From assembly GCA_037447655.1 (NCBI GenBank), contig JBBHKE010002817.1, positions 61,112 to 125,111 on the forward strand: DNA of 64,000 nucleotides. Direction: 5' to 3'. The DNA comes from Zygnema cylindricum. Taxonomy: Eukaryota > Streptophyta > Zygnematophyceae > Zygnematales > Zygnemataceae. Position 1 is the first letter of the stretch; the number at the start of each line of letters is the position of its first letter. Position numbers and translations under genes: made by a program. Shown here piece after piece: positions 9,696 through 19,017 of the stretch. The notes under the pieces are model-generated. The model did not search any database. It was not told the origin of the DNA and was given only the letters and a program-made list of their open reading frames with translations.

Positions 9696-12684
9696 CTAGT
9701 CAATCTTTAATTTCAGACCACACTTCTCCCTGCAAAAAATTAGTTTAGGGGAAGGCACAGGTTTGGTCATCATATCTGCTATCATCTCACTATCTGGTCT
9801 GTACTCTAAACTGATTATTTTGTTTTCTACTTTCTCTCTAACAAAGCTGAGTCTGATGTCCATGTGTTTGGCTTTAAAATGGTGTTTAGGATTGGCAGAA
9901 ATAGCGATTGCTGCCTGATTATCACAAAATATTTTCTGCACTCCACTCTTAAGGTGACCAAGCTCACCAAGCAAAGACTTGACCCACATCAATTCTTTTA
10001 CAGCAGAGCAAGAGGCCATATACTCAGCCTCCATGGTGGACTGAGCAATAACCTTTTGCTGTTTGCTACTCCAACAGCAAGCCCCATCACCCACATATAA
10101 TACATATCCAGAAGTACATCTCCTCATCGGAGCATCACCATAACTGGCATCACTCCAAGTAGTGATGTTAGTATTCTCCCCACCCAAATGCAACCATAGA
10201 TCTCTAGTTCCTACCAAGTATCTAAGGACTCTCTTAGCTGCCTCCCAATCCTTCTTAGTGGGAGCATTTAGACTTCTACTCAGCACTCCTACAGCTGCAG
10301 CTAAATCCGGCCGGGTACAATTCATAAAATAGATTAGACTTCCCACTACTTGCCTGTAAGGAATAGTCTGCATGAACTTCTGTTCTTCAGGAGATAATTC
10401 CTCGTCTAAGACTATGACTCCTTCTTCCTCACTCCCCTCACTTCCCTTCTTCAATTCCATTGGAGTTGTGCAACTATTAGCTTTATCCATTTGAAATTTT
10501 TCAAGCATGTTTCCTATTGCTTCCTTTTGAGTCAATCTTATAATTTTCCTTTTTCGGTCTCTCTCTACTTGAATTCCCAAAATATATTTTGCTTCCCCCA
10601 TATCCTTCATTTCAAATCTCCCCTTAAGATCGGTTTTCAGTTTATTAATTTTTTCCATTGATTTACTTAAAACAAGCAAATCATCAACATAAATTGCAAT
10701 AAATATAAAACCTTCCTCATCTTCGAAAACATAGATTGAGTGATCTGAGCTGATCCGAATATATCCTAGACCGGTAAGAAACTCATCAAGCTTCTTATTC
10801 CACTGTCGGGGCGCCTGTTTCAAACCATAAAGAGATTTAATCAGCCGGCATACCTTACTCTCCTCTCCTTCTTCCACAAACCCTTCGGGTTGTCGCATGA
10901 AGATCTCCTCTTCTAATTCTCCATGCAAAAAGGCTGTTTTGATGTCCATCTGGTGCACTTCCATGTCTTCCGCCGCTGCTAAACTGAGAAGTATGCGGAC
11001 GGAGGGAAATCTGACCACCGGGGCAAAGGTTTCCTCGTAGTCAATTCCTTCCTTTTGTGTAAATCCCTTTGCCACTAATCTGGCCTTGTAGCGCTCGATT
11101 GTGTTATCTGGGTTCAGTTTCAGTTTGAAAACCCACTTACAACCGATTGGTTTTCGGTTAGGTGGACAGTCCACCAGCTCCCAAGTATCGGCTGCCATGA
11201 TTGAAGCCATCTCCTCATTGATGGCTGTCTTCCACCGGTTTCTTTCTGGACAAGTCATCGCCTCTCGATAAGTTTGAGGTTCATCTTGATGAGATAGTTT
11301 AGTTACCTTGTTATTAACCTGTTTTTCTTGCAGTCTTTTGCTACTTCTCCTCCCTCCCTCAAAATCTGAGGCCGGAATAGATGGTTCTCGTGGATTCTTT
11401 CGAACAAACTCGGCTTCTCCCCTATCCCTTGATTCCGAATCAATTTCCACCACGTCTTCCGCTTCGAGTAGAGTCGTCACTGGAGTTTCCACAGCCGAGT
11501 CCTTTTCGGTCTGATTTGTTCCTGCAAGAATGTCATCGTCTCTAAAACCTGGATAGTTAGGAAGCTCAAAGTCACCAGAATTTTCTGACTCAAATTTGAT
11601 TTTTACTGACTTTGTATATTTGAAGGGATCCACAGACTTTCCTTCATCCATAACTACTAGATGCTTTACTAAGATTATATCTTCTCTTTTTAGATCATAA
11701 ACTCTATATCCTTTAACATCCTCATCATATCCTAATAAGTATCCCGGTTTTCCTTTAGGATCTAGCTTCCAATTGGACCGATCAGTATCTAGACTGAATA
11801 CTTGACTGCCGAAAACCTTTAAATGAGATAAGTCTGGTTTCCGGCCTGTCCATCTCTCATAAGGTGTTTGATCTTTTATAGCTGAAGTAAGAACTCTATT
11901 TTTGAGGTAATTAGCACAGTTCATTGCTTCTGCCCAAAACCTTTTTCCTATCTTCTTATCCGACAACATACTTCTAGCACTATCACTTAGTGTTCTATTT
12001 AACCTTTCAGCTACCCCATTCTGTTCAGGATTTTCTGGCACTGTCTTTTGGTGTTGAACCCCATCTTCCCTCAAAAAATCCTCAAACTGGTTAGAAGTAT
12101 ACTCTCCACCATTGTCACTCCTTACTCTCTTGATTGGAGTTTCATGGAGTTTTTCGCTCCATGCTTTATATTGTCTAAAACAGTCCTCAGCTTCTGACTT
12201 GTTTTTCAAAAAATATACTCGGGAATACCGAGACCAATCATCAGTTATAGTCATCATAAATCTCTTCCCCCCCGGTGAGGGCACTCTAGCCGGTCCCCAA
12301 ATATCTGTGTGTACTAGATCTAGAAGTTTTTCTCCCTTGTAGGTGGCTGTTTTTGGAAAGGGTAATCTGTGTGCTTTACCTTGAGCACACCCACTACAAT
12401 CACTTATATCATCACTCTCACTGAACTGAATCCCTTCCACCACTCCCATCTTTTTCATCTCTCTTAACTTATCTAGATTCACATGCCCAAGCCTCTTATG
12501 CCACATCATAATATCATGAACACCAGCATAATAAAGTTTCTTCGTTTCATTACTTAAGATCAGCCTAAACATCCCATGGCTACCTTTCTCAGCAATGAAA
12601 TAGACATCCTCCTCAAAACTAGCAGTAAAGACTCCTTCCCTAGTGCTAGTGAAAAAACCCTTATCATCTAATACTGTGTAGAGA
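9696..12684 (-). CDS. Copia B pol: integrase, reverse transcriptase, RNase H
   Basis: Open from 12684; the first in-frame ATG at 12572 gives 958 aa, and residues below count from it. The integrase zinc site is H25, H30, C59, C62. The catalytic triad is D90 (HTD), D153 (RSDNGGEY) and E189, with the D-35-E spacing. A linker follows, then RT from about residue 460 with YVDD at 628-631, and RNase H towards the C-terminus with the MEAEYMA block. The order integrase before RT defines Ty1/copia. The frame differs from gag-protease: the text between LNKNLIS and LYTVLDDKG is shorter than in typical copia elements, so a small deletion with frameshift is likely. Otherwise I see no lesion. It acts in the virus-like particle and then the nucleus. 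Confidence 0.95.
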
Positions 12685-14053
12685 TAAGGTTTTTGTTCAG
12701 CTCCGGAATAAACAATACATCGGAGAATGTTAATATGGATGTCTTTCCTTCAACTAACACTTTCAGATCTACCGATCCTACAAGAGTAGTGGTGACTATC
12801 CTCCCATCCCCGTACTCTATTTCTACGGTGGGAATCTTTCTTATCTTAGTGAACAGGTGTCTATCCTTACACATGTGCATTGAGGCACCTGAATCTATAA
12901 TCCAGCTTGCTTCACCTTTCAATCCACCGTAAGCACATTTCTGCCTTCGTGGAATTTCAACCTCAGTTTTCGCCTCCAACTCCTCATCCAAAAGGAGCTC
13001 ATCGTTCTCGTCCTCGGATTCCGCCTCAAGTACCTGTGTGACAAGGGCCTTTTTCTTTCCTCTCGGGGTACCACCGGTCTGCCCCTCCTTTAACCGAAGC
13101 TCGGTTAGCTTGGTGCACTCTGCCATATAGTGCCCAGGTTTCTTACAAAAATGACATAAACCTTTGGGAGCCCTTGGTTCGAACTCGTCAACCTGTTTTT
13201 CCCGCTCCCTACCCCCATAGTTTCTGACTGGTTTCCGGGAATCCTTGTTCCTCCAATCGGTCGCTGTTGCCAAGGCTTGGCCACTCTTTCCTCCCCTTCG
13301 GATCTCAATCGTATTCTCTCGAACGAGAATCATCCCTACCACTGAGTTCCATATCCACCTTGAGTCCGGCAAGTCCTGCACACGGTTGACTATGTTCTCG
13401 AACTCATCAGGTAACTTCATTAGTAAACAGTTAACTTTTTCTTTTTCACTAAAAACTTTACCCGCACTCTCTAGCTCCATGAAGAGTGTAGCAAGCTCAT
13501 TGCAAAAATCCAACATATTTCCCCCTTTGTATACATACTCCTTAACTTTCTGATCAGCCAACTGTTGTTGCTGAATCGTACCACTTCGGTACATCTCTAT
13601 GAGAGCCATCCAAAGATCGGATGCCCTCTCTACCTGCAAATGAGGACATGCAAGTCCTTGAGTGAGATGGCGTAGGATGAAGTGCTTTGCCGCCATATTG
13701 TTGAAGTCCCAGGTTTCAGTATCATTCTCCTCGTTCCTCGGAATAGGTGACATGAATGCTAAACCAGTTGCTATTGGTGTGGTCGCCTCCTTCTCCTTTC
13801 CTTTGTCCACCACCTCTCCTTCCTTTGTTTCCTCCGTTGAAGGTGAATCCTCTTTCCTGGTGAATCTGCTTCCTTTAAACCCTGGAGGAATTCCAAGACT
13901 TGATGGACGCCCCAATCGTCCACTCACTATCCCCCAAAACCTTTTTTCGCATAGAGCTCCTATCATCATACTTTCCCAGTATATGAAGCCAGTTCCATTA
14001 AATATTGGCACCCTAGAGGGTGGGCCCATAACCTGAAACTCTGAGACCTCCAT
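12668..14053 (-). CDS. Copia B gag-protease
   Basis: 461 aa starting MEVSEFQVMGPP. The ATG at 14053 lies inside the 5' LTR, 20 bases before its end, and the primer site is translated as QVMGPP. The capsid-like region spans about residues 100-250. The zinc knuckle is C300, C303, H308, C313 (CHFCKKPGHYMAEC). The retropepsin active site is D387-S-G-A. The protein ends at LNKNLISTQY, where the frame breaks before integrase. Copia elements normally use one continuous gag-pol frame, so the break is read as damage. A programmed shift is possible but no slippery signal is obvious. Confidence 0.93.
   Translation of the reverse strand: MEVSEFQVMGPPSRVPIFNGTGFIYWESMMIGALCEKRFWGIVSGRLGRPSSLGIPPGFKGSRFTRKEDSPSTEETKEGEVVDKGKEKEATTPIATGLAFMSPIPRNEENDTETWDFNNMAAKHFILRHLTQGLACPHLQVERASDLWMALIEMYRSGTIQQQQLADQKVKEYVYKGGNMLDFCNELATLFMELESAGKVFSEKEKVNCLLMKLPDEFENIVNRVQDLPDSRWIWNSVVGMILVRENTIEIRRGGKSGQALATATDWRNKDSRKPVRNYGGREREKQVDEFEPRAPKGLCHFCKKPGHYMAECTKLTELRLKEGQTGGTPRGKKKALVTQVLEAESEDENDELLLDEELEAKTEVEIPRRQKCAYGGLKGEASWIIDSGASMHMCKDRHLFTKIRKIPTVEIEYGDGRIVTTTLVGSVDLKVLVEGKTSILTFSDVLFIPELNKNLISTQY
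14022..14033 (-). other. Copia B primer-binding site
   Basis: GGTTATGGGCCC directly after the 5' LTR with no spacer. It is an exact 12-base complement to the anticodon arm of initiator tRNA-Met, and not to the tRNA 3' end used by most plant copia elements. Confidence 0.85.
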
Positions 14054-14257
14054 AGGTCCTCAGAGTGGACAGCTTCCAAGAAGCCTCTAGGATAATCCTG
14101 ACCCCTTTGTGTTTAAGCAAAAATAACTGCCACCCTGGCAGACAAAAACTCTGACCAACTTCACCCCTGTGAAGACAAGACTCCCCTGAGTCGATAGCAA
14201 AAAGAATCTCTGAATTTGCTCCCCTGAGCAGTAAGTTATGGAGGGTCAAAGTTGACC

Positions 14258-14425
14258 TTTTGTACAGAAGCTCTCTGGGAGAGAGGGTCCTATCTTCTAA
14301 TTTTTCTAAGTCCTATCTCTCTCACAGACTCTATCTACTGATGTACGGAACCAATCAGAATTGAGTTCCGTACGCAAAAGTACAGCTGCCGGTGTACTTT
14401 ATGTACGGATTTTGTACGACATGGC
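14258..14425 (-). promoter_or_regulatory. Copia B promoter block: GTAC cluster, CCAAT, degenerate TATA
   Basis: On the element strand the order is a run of six GTAC cores within 80 bp (14340-14420), ATTGG (CCAAT box, about 14350), then the tract CAGTAGATAG, and TGTACAAAAGG as a poor TATA-like site near 14260. LTRs K, F and D have the same order with better TATA boxes, which supports this as the U3 promoter. The transcription start is inferred to lie about 200 bp from the LTR end. Confidence 0.5.
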
Positions 14426-14784
14426 CAAAATGTCGACACATGTCAAATCCGGATTCGGTGTCATAATCTCCGGAGTTTCCACAATCCAACGGAATTTTGC
14501 CACGCGTCATCCGATGTGGCGATGGCCACAAACCGCCGAAATCTTCCTCCGCGATCTCGGTGCTAATCCCGGCCGTCCGATTAAATTCGGCTTTAATCGT
14601 AGCCGTAATAAATACATGCGCGGTATTTGTTTCATTTACGAAACAAATGCGCGGTACTGATTTATGTCCGTACCGTAAGTTGTACATTACATATTACTGG
14701 ATCTATGTATCCCGTAATTAATTCTAGTTAAATGGTTTATCGGTTGTATACATATATAAATAATTATCAAACTATATGCTAGGT

Positions 14785-14875
14785 AACAGTACCGCTAGAT
14801 GAAACGGCTAAGGCTACCGGCTACTTCCTATCTGCCGGCCGGCAGGTTCAAGGATCAAATCCTGCCGCCGGCATA
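14785..14875 (+). other. tRNA-like block in the B 5' LTR (antisense)
   Basis: Same sequence as 9385-9475, with a D-arm-like and B-box-like segment. Antisense to the element. Confidence 0.5.
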
Positions 14876-15082
14876 TACATTTTAATTAAATATATAAACC
14901 CTAATATAAAATTCCCGTAAACCTCAGGATAGCCAAGGTAGCCATGGCTCTAGCTTCCTCTCCAATTTCTCAGTGACTGCGACAAGTTTGAGAGTTGGAG
15001 AGAGAAGTTAGAGATAGACTGCCTCGACTTCTATATTTCTTTTCAGACCTAGAAAATACTAATAAAACCATTAGTTTCTACA

Positions 15083-15929
15083 AGAGTTCTATCGACTCCT
15101 CATTGGCTGGAGGCATATCTTCGGCAAATCCTGCAAAGTTTCCCTAGGTTTTGCCGGTTACCGCCTTCTCTTGGGCCTCTATATGAACGAAGTGGTCTTA
15201 AAGCTTCATTGCGGCCAGCAAGATTTCTTTATCGGATGGGTTGATGGCCTCGATGGCCTGTCCGGCAATCGAATTATCCAGGGCAGTCTTCCACGTGGAT
15301 CCGAACGCGTTTTTGACCCCGATGAAGTATTTGGTTGCCATAGCTGGGAGATCAATGGTTGATAGTTTGGTCTTTTGACAAAGGCTCGACAATCCGTTGT
15401 AAAGAGTCTGGGGAGTTTCACTCTTTTAGCAACAAAATTCCGTAAATTCCTTAATAGCCGATTCATTCATTCTAGTGTAAAGGAGCCTCTAGGTGTTCAA
15501 AAGAGTTGTACAGGGTGTAGGATCTGCAACCATCAGGTGGCTACTTCGTCGTCGTGAATTGCTTGAAGCTCGTTGACATATGCTTGACCTTGTGCCCGCA
15601 GTTTCATGTCATCTGTGACGGCGGCTATGACAAGAGCGGCAGTAGTTGTAGCCAATTTTGCTTTTGCTTTTATACTGCCTCATCAAGGATAGGGTTTGAA
15701 TTTTGATGCTGGGAAATTTCAAGAGAGGTTGTGGTTTTTTGTAATCTACTAAAGCGCAACCAGCAAGATGATTGACCATCATTGGGAAAGGAGTAGTTTT
15801 GAAGTCATGTGGAATTGCTCCCCCCCTATACTTGTTTATTTCGAATTGTGTGAAAGATTTCAATAACAATTTGAAATCAGAGAATACGATCCACGAACTG
15901 TCCCCTGTAAAAATCCTTACGTCACCCAT
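15083..15929 (-). pseudogene. Gypsy G1 gag N-terminal half, cut by copia B
   Basis: Begins MGDVRIFTGDSS at 15929 and follows G4 gag closely (SFTQFEINKYRGGAIP, MATKYFIGVKNAF). Stops and frameshifts break it. The reading ends at the copia B insertion point and resumes at 8628 with the zinc-knuckle region. It is the capsid part of a Ty3/gypsy gag of a type I recognise only by comparison with the other copies here. Confidence 0.8.
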
Positions 15930-17436
15930 TTTCTCTTCCTCAGCGAGTTTGGTGAACTGGGGCGAGGAAGGCTTGATGGGATTGACAAATCCAATCGGTG
16001 AAATGACCCTTGTATATGTGCCTTTTGGCTCGAGGCCGCCTCCTCCTCCGACGAAAGGAGCTGCCAGTGAGTGGTGGGCCCAGTCTTAGCTAAAAAAGTT
16101 CCCGCAACTGGATATCTAGCAAAAAACCTATATTTCCAACTGGTTTGCCTCTGGGAAAAGATAAAACTATCAGTTTGGGAAAAGATGTCCCAATGTCTGC
16201 TCCTCTATACCCATGAGAGGCTCGTTCCTCATTCAGAACTTCCTACGCCGAAGGGATGTGAAGACCAGGTTTGATCACAAGAGGTCCTTAAGAGATTGGT
16301 GGTGACGGGGACGAAGATGACTGAGGGCTTTTAATAAAAGGTGTCTGTCCCCTTGTTCGCTGTCTAGAGGTCTTTGGTGAAGGAGTTATTGCGTTGGAAG
16401 ATGGGGAACGCTCGTGAGGAGGTGAGTAGGCAAAGACATTGTATTTGTAGGGTAAAACCGGTGGGCCACGAGACCCACGGACCCTTATAGCAAGAGAATG
16501 GATGGCTAAGGATATGAGGCCTGAGGTGGTGATGGAAGAGGAGTGGAAGAAGAGGGAACATCATGAGTTAGATGCGGAGGTGATGGAGGAGAGGAGGGCG
16601 ATCTTAATGAATACCCTCTCGTCCGGTCGCAATTCCACCAACGCTTGAGCTACGGATGAGGTCTCTTATGAGACCAAGGTGGGCGCGCCCGGGGGAGAAG
16701 CAGCAAGGTCAGGCTTGTAATCGGCACCCAAGCCCTTCCCATGATGTAATGTGGTTTCCCCCCCTTCCCGCTGAAGAGGAGTATTCCTGTTAGTCTCCGA
16801 AGGAGACATCCCCAATGGCTGCCTCAAGATAGAAACGGTTTCCTAAACGTGTGCTTCAAGGTGTGTCCCAGTCCCACGAGTAGAAGTTGTTGTCCGCTAA
16901 GAAGCCCACTAGACCTCCGCCGTGCTTCTCTAATAAGGTTTAGTTCGTGTTCACATGACTTTCTACTCTCTGCCTCCAATGCTTCCCAGTCTATAATGGA
17001 GGGTCTTGCCCTCATCGTAGCCTTTCATTGTGATGCTAAAACATTTATCACTTCCTGAGCTTTGCTGATTACCCAGGTCAAATTTGCTATTTTTAGGCAT
17101 GGAACCTCTAGATCGATAGATCTTGTCTGCCACAAACCTCTCGGAGGTTGCACAATCGGGGCAGCTTCAGGAGGCTCCTTAGGAGCTACAGTCGAGGGCG
17201 GAGGAAAAGTCTCTTCTTTCACCTACCGGGTGAACCTACCTTTATTGTAACGATGATTGAATCTTTTCCCTCTCTTGGTCTCTTGGGACCTCTGCCTGCT
17301 ATTGCCTTCCTAGAAATGAGAGGCGGCTCCGCCACTGGATGGTTTACTAGAGGCAATGTCTTGAGATTGAGCGACTGTAGAAAAAGGAGCTGGTTTGTCG
17401 AGCGTGTTTGAGAACCGGAAGGTTCAGGTAAGATGT
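15930..17436 (-). pseudogene. Gypsy G1 N-terminal Pro/Ser-rich gag extension or leader
   Basis: Similar to the Pro/Ser-rich region upstream of gag in G4 (57436-58160), with matching stretches near 16380-16560. In G4 this region is in frame with gag, so it is probably an N-terminal extension. Here no frame stays open. The function is unknown; low-complexity N-termini of this kind are common in gypsy gag. The part from about 16600 to 17436 has no counterpart in the truncated G4. Confidence 0.5.
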
Positions 17437-18965
17437 CCTAGGAGGTGTGCGTGAAAATCTTGCAATCCATTCCACACACTGATGCTTCCCCGAATCTGTG
17501 ACCATGCCCATCTCGGTTCTTCACCCCCCCCAGGGATATGCATAGATAATAATGAGGAATGGAGTGGAAAAGAGAAAATACTTGGTACCCCCCCATAATG
17601 TGCTTTTTCCCACCGGAAGCAGAATAAATGCTACTCCCCTGACAACTCTCTAAAGAATAGGGAAGGAAGGATAGTCGTTTGATCCGGCCCCTAAGAACTC
17701 AGGACAGAAAAACCCAATGATGACCACAAGAGTACGCAAATAACTCCCACAAAGATATATAAAAACAATAAAAATCGGCTCTTTCAGATTTAACAATATC
17801 ACCTTGCCCCAGAGAATGGAATAAGATATAGGTAAACAATAATGGTGAAGCAAGCAAACATACCCCGGAGAGCAAAGATGACCAAACCCAGAAGAAGGAA
17901 ACTCTCCCAATGGCCCCTAAGACAGGTATGAGTCTCCCTCACCCCTCGGTTCCGCCGTACGGATCCGACAAGACTCTTCTAAGTTTCAAACAGCAAAAGT
18001 CCAAACCGCCCAATGAGAGAATAGTGCCAACCACCCACCCGAGCTACGGTCTCCACAAAAGACAATCCAAAACAAAAATGGCAATAGAGTCAACGACACA
18101 ATGCAACAGTTCTCCAACCTAAAGGTTGATTTAATTCTCTGTGGGTTTTCTCAGGAGACAGTACTGAAAAAGCAACCTGTCTCCCCCGACCCCAAGTGCC
18201 TTATACAATCAAAGTTTGTCCTACTGCAAGTGCCAAAGTCAAAGCAATGTGGCAAGCAATCAGCGGCGAGCAATCGTTACCACACGGACACTAGACAAGA
18301 GAGTTTGTACTACACTAAGGGCTAAAATATAGACGACTAGTTTCGGCTGGATTAGCGGCCGAAGGTCCTCCTATAATACACAAAAGGGCAACAAAGTTCT
18401 GATTCCACGTGAAACCGCCTAACTTTGACCCAATACATAAATGCTTTGCCCGTCTATTGGGCCTGAACTGATATCCTACTGATAGCTAACAGTAAGATCT
18501 AAAGGATAATCCCAAAGGTTGCGTGTCGTTTTCTAATATATCCCTCTACTAGAGCTACATAGAACACACAATATGATAGAGCAAACACTTTGCACTGGAC
18601 TAACTCCGCCGTTCGGCATCCGTTGAAGGTGATCACAATCGCGTAGTGCTCCTGGGTGAAAATATAAAGATCTTATCCGGCTGGTTGTCCTCCCCCTCTC
18701 CGTACGCTAGAGTCCGTACAAGGTGGAATGAAGCCCCAGAAATGCCAAAAATGCACACGAGCTTGACAGCAATCGAGCATGCGTGAGAACAAGAAGGTTT
18801 AGGTAAGATGTCTAAGGAGGTGTGCGTGAAAATCTTGCAATCCACTCCACACACTGATGCTTTCCCAGATCTGTGACCATGTTATCTCTGCTCCTTACCC
18901 CCCCCAAGGGATATGCATAGATAATAATGAGGAATGGAGTGGAAAAGAGTAAATACCCGGTACCC
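17437..18965 (-). repeat. Gypsy G LTR region shared between G1 and G2
   Basis: Lies between the 5' end of G1 and the 3' end of G2, both minus strand. 17640-18150 matches 54410-54840, the LTR of G4, by eye. A 155-bp direct repeat marks its edges (about 17437-17590 and 18811-18965), each copy with C-tracts and the string ggatatgcatagataataat. Only one LTR fits here, so G1 and G2 may share it as a tandem. Exact ends and the primer site are not resolved. Confidence 0.5.
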
Positions 18966-19017
18966 CCCCCAGATCCCCCCCCCTCTTAGTCCCGCATGAA
19001 TAAGAGGATTAGACCGG

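Larger units (their letters stand above)
8634..15082 (-). mobile_element. Copia B, full-length and young
   Basis: A complete 6449-bp Ty1/copia element on the minus strand. Both LTRs are 1049 bp, start TGTAGAAACTAATGG and end GAGTTTCA. I count about two differences between them (near 8911/14311 and 9237/14637). AGAGT is repeated exactly at 8629-8633 and 15083-15087. It interrupts the gag of gypsy G1: both flanks read the same G gag protein when joined. Gag-protease and pol are both long and open, with one lesion between protease and integrase. This is the best-preserved element in the window. Confidence 0.97.
14034..15082 (-). repeat. Copia B 5' LTR
   Basis: Nearly identical to 8634-9682. It carries the same blocks at +5400: promoter block 14258-14425, tRNA-like block 14785-14875 and hairpin 14950-15011. 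It is followed by the target duplication AGAGT. Confidence 0.97.
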
